A DNA stretch of 64,000 nt from Pisolithus tinctorius (taxonomy: Eukaryota; Basidiomycota; Agaricomycetes; Boletales; Pisolithaceae): the NCBI GenBank assembly GCA_024663395.1, contig JANFAH010000008.1, positions 496,001 through 560,000 of the forward strand. Direction: 5' to 3'. Positions 11,301 to 22,150 of the stretch are shown piece by piece. Numbering within the stretch: position 1 is the stretch's first letter; every line of letters begins with the position of its first letter. The translations under genes were made by a program, and so were the position numbers. Below the pieces are notes generated by a model that saw only the letters and a program-made list of their open reading frames with translations, searched no databases and was not told where the DNA came from.

Positions 11301-13045
11301 CGTGGGTAACCAACCTTCCCATGGCAGAATTCGCGCACAACCACCGACCCCACTCTGTCACACATCAGTCACCGTTCTACCTCATGTACGGCTACGAACC
11401 AAAACCCCTTCCGTCCCTGATTGCGGAAACCCACCTCCCCGCTGCTGAATCTAGACTTGATGAACTCAGGAAGGCTAGAGAAGAAGCCCTAGCGGCCCAT
11501 GACCTAGCAAGAAAAACGATGAAAGATCGCTCGTCACGACCCTTCACCCCGTTCCAGAAAGGTGATAAGGTTTGGCTAGAAGCACGCAATTTGAAATGCT
11601 CCTATGAAAATAGGAAGCTAGCACCTAAATGAGAAGGACCCTTCATCATCTCTGATGTCCTATCTCCGATAACATATCGCCTCACGATTCCTGCACGTTG
11701 GAGGATCCACAACGTTTTCCATGCTTCTCTCCTATCGCCCTATCGTGAAAATGACGTTCACGGACTGAACTTCCCGGCTCCACCACCTGACCTAGTCAAC
11801 GAGGAGGAAGAATACGAAGTTGAGGCAATAGTCGGCCATAAAAAGTCTGGCCGAGGACACACCTTCTTAATCAAATGGAAGGGTTACCCTTCTTCCGAAA
11901 ACTCGTGGCAAAAAGAGTCACACCTTGAACATGCGGACGACACGCTCTCCGCTTATAAGAAACGGTTCCCCAAAGACTTTCCTCCCAAGAAACAACCCAC
12001 TCGACACTCCACTCGTACTGTTAGAAACGTCACTCTTGAAATGCCTCCTCGCCGTTACACCTACCCTTGTGAACCCTCCCGTCGCCACACTCCGTTTGCC
12101 CGTCGGCAACGACAACCCGCTAGCGATCAAATGATCGCCTCCTACCGACTCTTCGTTGCTGATCCCGCCGTCATCGGCACCGTTTATCATGAGGTAGATG
12201 AGGATTCCCCTCTCGATCTTGTGTACCATGCCACTATCCAAGCCCTTCGGCTTGAAGAACTTTCTCGTTATGTCAATCGCCAGAACCCCCTTCTGTCCCC
12301 TGCTCGTACCATCTTGAATGAGATCGCCGTCCAGCAAGTTCCCCTCTTACTTAAACTCTTTGATGTCCTTGGAGGTGCAGACCTCATCTATAACGTTCGC
12401 CAGTACCCTATGTTGATCGCTCCTCCCCCTCCTGGGTCTAGAAGACCCTCGACTGCAACCTCTCCTCCGGTTTCCTCTGCAACGTCCTCTCCCCCTGCAC
12501 CGTCGTCGTCGTCGTCCTCCCACTCGTCCCGCTCTCTCCGAAGAGCCGACAGACCTCGTGCCTGCTGTTTGTCAGGCCCCAGTCCCCGACCCTGCGAGTC
12601 TCACGACTCCCCGTCTGAGGTAGACCCCGAGACCGCCTTTGGCATCTCCCGTGCTGAACTCGACTACATGTTAAACATCGTCGAAACCCTTGCACAGCTG
12701 CCGCCGTCCCCTGTGCTGAATGCCTTGACCGAATTCGACATGCCTCTTACTCCGTCTGATCCACGCTATCGTCAAGCGTGTTATGTCTGTCGCCGTCTTG
12801 GCCACATCCGCATCAATTGTGGACTGTACGAATGTCCCCTTTGCCATACCACTCGTCCCGGCCATACTCAGGCCCAATGCCCTTCTATCCGCCCTCGTCG
12901 TCCTTTACAGGACAGAATAACCACCCCCGCCTTGGTGGATGATCGTACCCTCGTCGGGAGCGAGGACAACGATTTGTACGATAATGACTTTGATTTCGAT
13001 GACTCCGCCATCAGTAACATGACCGGAGAACCCTATGGAGAGTAG
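8321..13045 (+). pseudogene. pol: Pol polyprotein of the gypsy element: PR-RT-RH-INT-chromodomain plus zinc-knuckle tail
   Basis: Pol is in the -1 frame relative to gag; the frames overlap at 8321-8342. Domains in order: aspartic protease (DSGA at 8507-8518); reverse transcriptase (YMDD at 9647-9658); RNase H from about 10080 (TDAS, DREL, TDHKN); integrase HHCC zinc region (HPSTGH ... CAVC, 10740-10862); integrase core with SDRGPQF and TDGETERVNQ; GPY/F-type segment after 11632 (EGPF); chromodomain at 11810-11965 ([27 protein letters not shown]). The same frame continues to 13045 with two zinc-knuckle motifs. It is interrupted by TGA at 10055-10057, 10778-10780 and 11630-11632. Each reads naturally if TGA replaces CGA (Arg), the change expected from CpG deamination. 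Confidence 0.95.
12041..13045 (+). other. C-terminal extension of pol with two zinc-knuckle motifs
   Basis: Downstream of the chromodomain the pol frame stays open for about 360 more residues. It has a basic start, a Ser/Pro-rich middle (12430-12560) and, at 12779-12882, a CX2CX4HX4C knuckle ([14 protein letters not shown]) followed by a CX2CX6HX4C motif ([16 protein letters not shown]), then an acidic end. CCHC knuckles normally sit in Gag; here Gag has its own. The extension could bind nucleic acid. It ends 24 bp before the polypurine tract. Confidence 0.8.
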
Positions 13046-13069
13046 TTGAAGTCGGGGACTTCAACGCTT

Positions 13070-13082
13070 AGAAAGGGGGTAA
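13070..13082 (+). other. Polypurine tract of the gypsy element
   Basis: AGAAAGGGGGTAA directly abuts the 3' LTR and is the expected plus-strand primer site. Confidence 0.85.
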
Positions 13083-13534
13083 TGTTACGTTTCACCCCTG
13101 ACTTTTCCTTTCCTGTTGTATGTTTACCTCGTTTGTGATCCGTTGGACTTAGCTTCCTTTTTGAGCCGTCTTCTCTCTGGTCCGACGGCTCCCTATTTCC
13201 ACCACTAGCGTTACCGGCTCGTTACACGTTTAGGACATGTGTCGTCATTGTTCAACCAATGGCGTAGTTACCTCGTTACATGCGGACGCCTCATGGTCCG
13301 TTTCTGTGTAGTATTTAGTCTGCTGGCTCAAGTCTTGGAAACCCAGACTTGAGCTGCTCAATCATACGCAGCGTTCTCAGAACTTCGCCCTCAGTGTCCC
13401 TAACAAGGACCACTCTTACCGGCGTTGTCTCTAAATCCTCTGTCGTTTACAGAGGTTACTGCAGCCGTTGCTCAGTAGAAACCTTAGACTGTGTCTGAGC
13501 TCTCTCTACGTCTTGACTTCGGTCGAGCGTAACA
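13083..13534 (+). repeat. 3' LTR
   Basis: 452 bp, same length as the 5' LTR, with 6 single-base differences, all transitions. Five of the six lie in a CG context in one copy (for example 6729 C versus 13121 T). Confidence 0.97.
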
Positions 13535-13539
13535 GATAC
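13535..13539. repeat. 5-bp target-site duplication GATAC (right)
   Basis: Matches 6686-6690 exactly. Confidence 0.95.
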
Positions 13540-14400
13540 AACAAAAACTGGAATGCCATACACAGGCACTAAAAACTTTTGATGGGTGCTCAACTCACTT
13601 CCTTTTTTCTCTCTAGCACTGAAACTCATTCTTGCATGAAGGATGACTGCTCATGTCCAGCAGTCTTTCTACACATGAGGGCTTTAGTCTTCACCTGCAT
13701 TCATGGCATGGTGTTCAACTTGTTGATGAGTTAGGCAGAGTCAGCTGTAACCATGTCCACAACACCTTTGGTGTGTGACATCATCCTCACAGGCCTTTGA
13801 GGGAGGGCTGTCTAAACTTCACCAATATCATCAAATGCTTTTATTTACACATCCACATGCTTTGATTTGCACATCCATATACTTTGATTTTTGCATCTTG
13901 TTGTTCATACTATTGAAAATATTGATATGATAGTTGGGATGCCCTGAGTGTTATCATGTACATCTAACCACAATATCTGTGATTGAGAAGGCCAGTCATC
14001 TCACTCTGCCAGACATTCCTACCAGCTTCTGTCCTGAAGCCCCCTAGTACATTCCATCATAATCAGTCCCATCCCAGCCTGTCCAGCTTGGTCAGCATGC
14101 CCTCCTTGTCAGTATGACATCCAGAAGGATGTTCTTTGGTCACCTCAGTTCTGTCACTCAGTTAGAAAGGTCTTCTGTGGTTGTTTTGATCTCCCCACTT
14201 GATGAAGCATATGGATCCTTCCTCCCTCCCTGCAATATCCTTATTCCAATCTCATCCATCATTCTCCTCTGCTTTGTCAGCCTTTGCCACTTGACTTCTA
14301 CTGCCCTGACTGGTGTCAGAACCTGGTAGCTTTCATTGGACTACTCTCCTTGACTCTATCTGGATTAGAGAAGGGCAGTGTTGGACCCAGTCTTAACAGT
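13540..14400. repeat. Low-CpG repeat A+B, right part of copy 2 and a further B fragment
   Basis: 13540-13780 continues the repeat interrupted by the gypsy element (compare the reverse complement of 20740-20870). 13990-14290 is another B fragment in the opposite orientation, matching 21090-21340 (shared words around ACATCCAGAAGGATGTTCTTTG). No coding function is seen. Confidence 0.6.
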
Positions 14401-14945
14401 CACTTCAGTCAAACCACCTTTGAAGACCTATTCAGACTGGAAATTTTGATAGATGTACATATTAACCTAATAGGTGTCATTTTGTCAGGAATTTCCAACT
14501 GTTGGGGATTCTCCAGAGCAGCAATGTAATATGGTGGGAGAAAATGATTTCTCCATAATATATATATATATCAAATGAAAGGGTAGCTGGGGTCCAAATT
14601 TGGCTTTCTCCAGGCTAAATAGACCCCCTTTGCAGGGTGAACCTGGGCTATCCCCAGGCTAAATAGACCTACATTCTAGGCTGAACCTGGGTTTTGCCCA
14701 GTGTAATAGACCTGCTTTCCATGCAGAATGTGGGCTTTCCACAGGCTAAATAGACCCCTTGCCAGGGTAAACCTAGGTTCTCCCCAGGATAAATAGACCC
14801 ACTGTCCCAAGCCTTGTCCTGGTGGGGATTCTCCATGGCCTACTGGAGATTCTCCATGACATGTTGTGGATTCTCTATGCATCAGAAAACCAATGTTTCT
14901 AACTGTTCTAATCACAACTTATCTCAGAAAAATAGATGTATAAGT
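14401..14945. mobile_element. Inverted-repeat element with minisatellite, copy 2, truncated
   Basis: Starts CACTTCAGTCAAACCACC like the element at 1672 and follows it through the A/T run, the GGGTAGCTGGGGTCCA block and about five copies of the roughly 45-bp CTAAATAGACC unit (14600-14820). Similarity ends near 14945 and the right terminal repeat is missing. The tandem copy number differs between the two elements. Confidence 0.7.
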
Positions 14946-16577
14946 GGAATAGATACCAAAGGACATATAGAGCAAGTGAATTAGGCAAGAAATAGATCTA
15001 CAGAGTACTATAAATCAAGAGTTACAGTAATATAGTGGCATGAAGATATGAATAAATCACTTATAGACTACATTAGGACTACAGAAAAGAAGTGTGTCAG
15101 TAAGAGAGTGTGAAATAGATGATGTTGGACAATGCTCACTAAAGTGGTGGAGATATCCAGACATCATTAGATGCAGTGTAGACTATTAGACTGCTTAGAA
15201 AAAGAAATGTGCCAGTGAGGCACTTCTTCCTCTAGTTGCCCATCCCTGCAGATTTCCTGGTTATGGCTATATCACATGGTGATTGTAACTGGTACATTGT
15301 CAACCATGTATCCATCCTTGACCCATGCCTCTGGCACATCCACCATGAAATCCTGAAAGTCATCATGAATTCGATGACTAAGACTATGGACCTGGTGGTA
15401 GGTCATTTCATGGATGTTCTTACCTTTTGGGTCATCTCCCCTATGGTAGACACACATTGATTTTGATGGTCTGTGTTATCTACAAACCTGCCCCCATTGC
15501 ATTTGTGCTTCTTTTGCATTTTATTATGTGTGCACAATTGGAGGAAATGTTGTAATCTGATGGGAAGTAATACTAGCAATATGTTTGTCATTTTTTGCAA
15601 CTGCTTCACTGTTTATTCATTTGGGTACTTCTCTCCTTGGAAATAAATATCCTTGTGTCCATCAGTTCTCATCAACTGTGCCAGGAATGTGGCAAACATG
15701 CAGAAGTGTTCCTCCTCTATCCCAGTGCTAGGCATGTCTAGGTGTATCATGTTGTTGCCTCCACATCTGTAAACTGGAATGCAATTGGACAGTGCTAGAC
15801 AGCTCTACAGCTGTCCAGATAGGTTGAGGGTTGACAACACTGTCCAATACACACATTTACTGTGTGTTACTGTGGGTTGCTGGACAGTTCTGGACAGAAC
15901 TGCTAAGTACTACACAGTCATCATCAAAACTGACCATCAGCTGGCCAGACTTCCAGAGATCAACAAATAGTAAAATTGATATCAATTATCAACTATGTAA
16001 GTACATGGCATTGCATTGAATACTGATACACCAGTGCACTACTTAGAGAACAAGAGGTGAACTTACCATGATCATACAACCTACACAGAAATTGTCAAAG
16101 TGTGGGTTTACCCTCAGATGACCAGGCTTCAAGTCCAAGTGACAAGGGGCTAAGTCTGGTTGACCAGGGTCAAGGCCAGGAGACAGAGGCTAAGTCCAGT
16201 TGGACCAGAGTTGAGGCCAGGAGTTTTTTTTTTTAACTCTGAATTTAAGTGTGTGAGAGTGGGTCTACCCTATGTTGCACTAATCTAGCATCATTTAACA
16301 AGCTGGCTTTGGCCCCTGTGGCCTACCATTCCTTACCAGTGAGTGAATGCCCTGATGGCAGGGCTGTTGGTCCCCCATCAGTCTGCTGTTCCTGCCAGCC
16401 ATTTTAGACACTCCACCTTTGCAGTAAGGGTGGTTTGGGATGTCCACTGACTGTTTTATATCTATCTACATTGGCCTGACAGTCATGAGACTGGCCAGTT
16501 TGTGAGGCATAATGAGTTCTTCTTTGTCCAAGTGTTTGGGTCTGTCTTGGGCAGTTGTACTATGCATGATGGTGTGT
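14946..16577. other. Low-CpG intergenic repeat DNA without recognisable genes
   Basis: Apart from a short T-run near 16220 and a small cluster of CTGGACAG-like words at 15780-15910, I see no structure or coding sequence I can support. Confidence 0.4.
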
Positions 16578-16579
16578 TA

Positions 16580-18152
16580 CAGTGACTCCAAAAACCCTTT
16601 CAATGTTTGCTCTAAATGGAGTGTGTGACATGTAGCGCAAAAAGGGGTGGGAATTTTGCTTTGCATCTCTAGGACCAAATTTAGTACTTTCTCTTGGCTA
16701 CAGAATGGTACCTTTGTCATGTGATTTGGCTGACAGGCAGTGGAGATATCATTGATTTAAAACTGCAATCCCATTGAAAGGGTTTTTTCACTTTTGAATT
16801 GCAAAGGGTATTTGGGGAACCAGAAGCTGAGATCTCAGGAGAAATGGGAAAATATGATTACATAATGAACCACATGATCTTCTAGATGATTTGTCAGCAT
16901 GTAAACAATGACAAACATTGAATTTGTACCATTAAACCTCCCTCTTTTACCACAACTCATGAAATCATCTCTCTGGCTCACATGGTCATTTTCTCAGGGA
17001 AATATTATCAAATACTGGTGCCCACTACTGTACCATCAGTATAACATGCTCTCAGGACCATCAGTCCCTTGAAAAACCTGCTGCCAGTCAATCCCTGCAC
17101 TGTTTCCCCACCCATGCCTGATGTATTCTGGGACTAATCAATGCTTGGAAGGCTGAAAATGTTATGGAGGTCAATCTGGCACTTCAGAACATGATGGAAA
17201 AACAAATCCCCTCTTAATCAATGCATTTCTGGCCCAGGGACACTGATATGGAGGTTAGGGCAAGACAAAATCCTCTTTACCCTTGGGTGTCATCAGAAGG
17301 ATATGCTACTGAGCAGCCATGGAGCAGAGTCCTGTGCTTCCATCTGGCCCTGATTATTGACTTTGGTCACATGTGACCAAAACACCATTCCCCAGTCATC
17401 CAAAGTTCAGATTAGAGTAAGATCTAGTGAACCCTCTTAAGGTGCTTGGAGCACAAGGAGGTTTTGTCTTGCCCTGATCTCCATACCAGTGTCCCTTGGC
17501 CAGAAATGCATTGGTTAAGAGGGGATTTGTTTTTCCATCATGTTCTGAAGTGCCAGATTGACCTCCATAACATTTTCAGCCTTCCAAGCATTGATTAGTC
17601 CCAGAATACATCAGGCATGGGTGGGGAAACAGTGCAGGGATTGACTGGCAGCAGGTTTTTCAAGGGACTGATGGTCCTGAGAGCATGTTATACTGATGGT
17701 ACAGTAGTGGGCACCAGTATTTGATAATATTTCCCTGAGAAAATGACCATGTGAGCCAGAGAGATGATTTCATGAGTTGTGGTAAAAGAGGGAGGTTTAA
17801 TGGTACAAATTCAATGTTTGTCATTGTTTACATGCTGACAAATCATCTAGAAGATCATGTGGTTCATTATGTAATCATATTTTCCCATTTCTCCTGAGAT
17901 CTCAGCTTCTGGTTCCCCAAATACCCTTTGCAATTCAAAAGTGAAAAAACCCTTTCAATGGGATTGCAGTTTTAAATCAATGATATCTCCACTGCCTGTC
18001 AGCCAAATCACATGACAAAGGTACCATTCTGTAGCCAAGAGAAAGTACTAAATTTGGTCCTAGAGATGCAAAGCAAAATTCCCACCCCTTTTTGCGCTAC
18101 ATGTCACACACTCCATTTAGAGCAAACATTGAAAGGGTTTTTGGAGTCACTG
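16580..18152. mobile_element. 1.57-kb foldback element with about 696-bp inverted arms
   Basis: The left arm (16580 to about 17275) and right arm (about 17457 to 18152) are reverse complements of each other, separated by about 181 bp. The ends read CAGTGACTCCAAAAACCC and the complement, flanked by TA (16578-16579 and 18153-18154), pointing to the Tc1/mariner superfamily. The outer 600 bp or so of the arms are nearly identical; mismatches gather at the inner ends (compare 17200-17275 with 17457-17530). No transposase is encoded. Part of the arms is shared with the MITE at 821-1220. The only CG word I noticed, in TAGCGCAAA, is kept in both arms. Confidence 0.85.
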
Positions 18153-18154
18153 TA

Positions 18155-18556
18155 TCTGCAGGACATGGGAACTGGTTCTGTGGTTTGCTGGTGAGTGCAG
18201 GTTTTTTGGATATGGAGAAGTTTGACATAGGTTTTAGTGAGTTGGTCAGATGGGGAGGGTAGGACATGTTTGTCATGTGGGTTTGGTGATGTGGGATACA
18301 TAGGTACTTCTGAGAGTTTTGTTGGTGCCTGCCCATGGTCTTGGGGTGTCTGATGTCTTTTTTCCAGCCTTTGTCTGTTTACTTATCTGTGCATTGCACT
18401 ATCCTACATTTAAGTTTGTTTGCAAATCTCACCAAATGTTTTTTGTAACCATTTGGTGGCTGATATGTATCTGAGGAGGTGCATCTGTGCTTTTTGGTTG
18501 GTGAGGAGGTATGCCATGGATGTGGCATCCCTTCCTAGTGCTCTTTGTAATACATG
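18155..18556. other. Short low-CpG spacer before a LINE fragment
   Basis: Probably the 3' part of the LINE fragment that follows on the minus strand; no feature of its own that I can support. Confidence 0.3.
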
Positions 18557-19006
18557 TCACTCTCTGATGTATCTGGTGCACTGGAACAAGTAATGGTGTA
18601 TGTCTTCCTGGGTAGTTTCACTGCATTGCAGACACATAGGTGTGTTGCTGTGCCCTATGTGATGGAGATATTTGTTTAGGGGGATATGTCCTGTGCATAG
18701 TTGTATGTACAAGCTTGTTTGTCTCTTGGGGAGAGAGGTGGTAAGCTTTGTGAATGATGCATTGATTAGTTGGGGATCTATAGCAGATATTCTGTTGTAC
18801 TGGGGCAAGTTTTTCCAGGTCTTGGCCCATAGGATCTTAAGTTTTGTGTTATGGGTTTGCTTGAGAGCAGAGATGCTGAGGGGTAGCTGCTTCCTTAGCA
18901 GCAGGGGTAGATCCTCTGGAGGGAGGCTGGGAGTTAGGGGCCAAGTCCAGGGGTCTGGAGTCAAGGCTGGGACCATGGGAATAAGACTGGGACCATGGGA
19001 AACCAA
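18557..19006 (-). pseudogene. LINE (non-LTR retrotransposon) C-terminal fragment
   Basis: The minus strand encodes a peptide with RQTSLYIQLCTGHIPLNKYL, then HRxGH, a CLQC pair and HHYLFQC. This is the zinc-binding tail found after the RNase H region of fungal LINE reverse transcriptases (family pattern TGHxPLNxYLHRI...CxxC...H...C). No reverse transcriptase core is joined to it here; it is a decayed fragment. Confidence 0.65.
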
Positions 19007-20079
19007 CCAGTCTCAAAGCACACACAGGGGAAAGTCAGTCAGGGGTTGGATCTACCTCCCTTGGTCTCAGCTTATGTGCTGTACCCTTATGCAAGCTGGG
19101 GAGAGGTCTGCAATAAGGGCTGGAGATAGCTTAAGGCTTGGCCTTAGCTATTGAATAGACTCAGAGGGTAGTATGGAGTTGAGGGTAATACTTAGTTGAT
19201 ATTCTGACTGAGGTGCTACAAAGTATGTACAGGGGTTAAATACACCTATTAACAAGGTGATTAGCAAGAGAGGACAGCCACAGAGGCTGTGCCAAGACTA
19301 ATAGTCAAAGTCCAGGTGACTGGCATAACTGGAGTTGGAACAGGTTTTGTACAGTAAGCAAAAGGTCAGATGAAAGGACTAGACTAAATATAGCACAGGC
19401 ATAGGAAAACAGACTGGAGTTATGTCTGGGTGACTTGGACATGGACTGGGGTGGACTGGGGTGGAGCAGCACAAGGCTGAGAGGCTGGAGTGGACCAGAG
19501 ATAGGGGTAAAATACCAGACTTGAGTTATTTAGGCCAGAGTTGGGTTTTCTAGGTCTGGACTTGACCAGAGATAGAAGCTAGGGGTCCAGACTGGACTGG
19601 GCTTGAGTCTGAGAGTCATGGATGTGACAGAAATGGTAGGTCAAGTCAAAAGCACAGGATGGACTTAAAAGGAGGAACCTTGAAGTGTGGCAGTGAAGAA
19701 AAGTGGTGATGGAGGATGGAGTTGAGAAGAAAGAGAGGGTGGGAAGTGTGGAAGGTTTAGATAGACTGGTGGGACAAATAACTGCAAATAATAATAAGAT
19801 CATGTGGCCTATGACAACTGCACCAGTCTGTCCACATCACTGCTAGTGCACCACAGGAAGTGACCATAGCATGATGACATCATAATGAAAGTTGTAGCTC
19901 CTAATTATGGGATCATGGGAGTGTGCTTACCTTATCAAGAAGTGCAAAAATGCCTGAGAAAAATGCAAAATACTCAGAAAATCCTGAGTCTTTACACACA
20001 TGTAGTGTTTGATTAGTGTCCTGATTACCAAAGTGTAGTATTGTGTTGTACTATGGGACTGGGGCTCCTCTGGAATGTT
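19007..20079. other. Low-CpG repeat DNA, no gene seen
   Basis: G-rich stretches with repeated GACTGGGGTGGA-like and CCAGAGATAGGG-like words at 19430-19580. No coding sequence or element ends that I can support. Confidence 0.35.
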
Positions 20080-20490
20080 GTGTAATTTTCTGGGTGCTGG
20101 TGCTAACAGTTGAGGCCAGTCTATCTCAATGGATTAGCTGTGGGGGCTGTGGCTCATTAGTAGTATTGTAAGGCACTGGGTGCACATTTACTATGGTTTC
20201 TGGGGGAATTGGTAGCTGTCAGTGACTGTCAGCATATCTGTGGCTCACTGGTATTACTGTAGGATGCTGGGTGCATGCTTACTATGGTTGCTGGGAAATT
20301 AGGTAGCTGTCAGTCACTGTCAGTACATCCCAATGTAATAGCTGTGGGGATATGGCTCACTGGTAGTATTGTAGGGTACTGGGACATGAAATGTCTGTAG
20401 GACTGGGACCCTGGGGTGTTGTGTACAATGTGGTACATACATATGTATCATGGTTACTGGGCAAATTAGGTAGCTATAGGCATGTGAACC
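20080..20490. repeat. Imperfect tandem repeat, 3-4 units of about 100-130 bp
   Basis: The block TATGGCTCACTGGTAGTATTGTAGG and variants recur, each followed by a GGTAGCTGTCAGT or GGTAGCTATAGG word. Units are diverged, so the copy number is approximate. Confidence 0.55.
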
Positions 20491-20559
20491 AACTCACACA
20501 TAAGTGCATCAACCTGCAACTTACCAAGTCCAAAGACACTTCTGGCCAGTCTTTCCTCC

Positions 20560-22150
20560 TTTTGAGTAGTTTTGGCACCATTCTTCTCATGGAGAATGAG
20601 GGCTGTGGGGGTGTTCAAGCAACACAGAGTCCATGGCAAGAAGGGCATCAGGAGTGGTATCACATACCAAAGCTGTTTGGTGACATGGATATGGATACTT
20701 CTGATGAATGGAGATGAAGACTATAGCTCATGCATAGAACAACAGCCAGGAACATTGGCAGTCATCCTTCACACAAGAATGAGTCCTCAAGTCCAAAGAA
20801 AAAAGAAGGAAGTGAGTTAAGCACCAATAAAAGTTCTTAAGCACCTGTGTATGGCATTTCAGTTTTCAATGTATCTCCACCATTTCCACAGATACTGACA
20901 CCATTCCCACACTCACTTATAGTGTTCAGCCATGCAATCCTACCATCCAAAATTGGGAAGGATCTGCACACTCCACATGTTTCTACAGCACTCCCTCCAA
21001 AAAGATGCTCATTTCACTAATTCTTCTGATATGGCCACCTCCACATCAATCATTTTGCTTGTCCCCTTTGCTAGGGACCATGGCTACATATATTTACCAG
21101 GAATTACTACTAGCTTCTGTCCTGAAATGTCCTGGTACATTGCATCTTCATCTGCCCCCTCTCAGCCCACCCAGCTTGGACAGTGTGTTTTTTTTGTCAG
21201 TATGACCTCCAGGAGGACATTCTTTGGTTGCCTCAGGTCTGTCTTTGGTTAGAAAGGTCCTATGTGGTCATTTCAGTCTCTCCAGTCCAAGAAGCATATG
21301 GATCCTTCCTCCCTGCTCCCTGCAGTGTCTTCATACCAATCTCATCCATCATTCTTCCAAAATTGCAACAGCTACAGTATAATCTACTGTTCTCCGCTCT
21401 CCCTGATTGCATCCATGATGAGTATGATGCACATCTTGCCTCCTTGTTGCAAGATACAGCAGAAGATGCTCCCCCTTCATCCTCTCTTCCAACAGAGCCT
21501 CATTCATGAAGTTTTTACTTACTTCACTGAGAGGACAGTTGGGGGGGAAAGTTGCAATCCCCTATGCTCCTGTTACCCCACAGACCCCCAAAGCTTGACC
21601 CCTGTTGACATCTGACTCACCCTGTCCCCTTTTGGATGTACTATATCAGCATCAGATCAGCACTGCCTCTCTGTCATCCCACCTTGGCCTAGAAGCAATT
21701 CCTTCAAGATGTGACATGCACAGCCTCCCTCTGATGTGATTTCAGTGTGCTTACTCAGTTTCTGACAATGCTTGACTCATACTTTGAAATTCTGACTGTC
21801 CTTGACTCACCTATTGTTAATACTTACCAATCTTTTGACTTTGCTTACTGATTCTTCACTTTTTGGCTTACTTATCCTTGCCAATGCTCATCAATGCTTT
21901 CTATGTCAATTACCCACTGCTTACATTCCTTACTTATCAGTTACCAATCACTTACCAAGTGTTTGCACCTTGTTTTCCATAGACCACACCCCTGTACTGT
22001 ATATAAATCACTGTACTTAGATATGTAGCTGAATAAGGAGAGGACATCAGAAAGCCCCTCTTGCTCACATTTTCATTGTCTCTCAGTAATTCATTCATCA
22101 GCCTCATTAGTTGAGACTTTATTAAGGGTATAACTATCATCTACATACTT
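20560..22150. repeat. Low-CpG repeat A+B, copy 3 (inverted)
   Basis: 20560-21520 corresponds to part B and 21580-22150 to part A, in the opposite orientation to copies 1 and 2. Around 20871-20875 it contains the uninterrupted site (GTATC = GATAC on the other strand) at which the gypsy element inserted in copy 2. Confidence 0.7.

Larger units (their letters stand above)
6691..13534 (+). mobile_element. Ty3/gypsy chromovirus LTR retrotransposon, near full length, inactivated
   Basis: A 6844-bp element with two 452-bp LTRs (6691-7142, 13083-13534) that start TGTTACG and end CGTAACA, flanked by GATAC. The interior codes on the plus strand for Gag with a CCHC knuckle, then protease, reverse transcriptase, RNase H, integrase and a chromodomain. 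That order and the chromodomain place it among chromoviruses of the Metaviridae-type retrotransposons. CG dinucleotides are common in it, unlike the surrounding repeats, so it is a young insertion into old repeats. One stop interrupts gag and three interrupt pol, so it is not autonomous as it stands. The LTRs differ at 6 of 452 positions. Confidence 0.97.

Noticed and set aside
16580..18152. Palindrome as a pure assembly artefact
   Set aside because: It has TA duplications, transposon-like ends, a 181-bp unique centre and mismatches between the arms, as expected for a real element; long reads would settle it.
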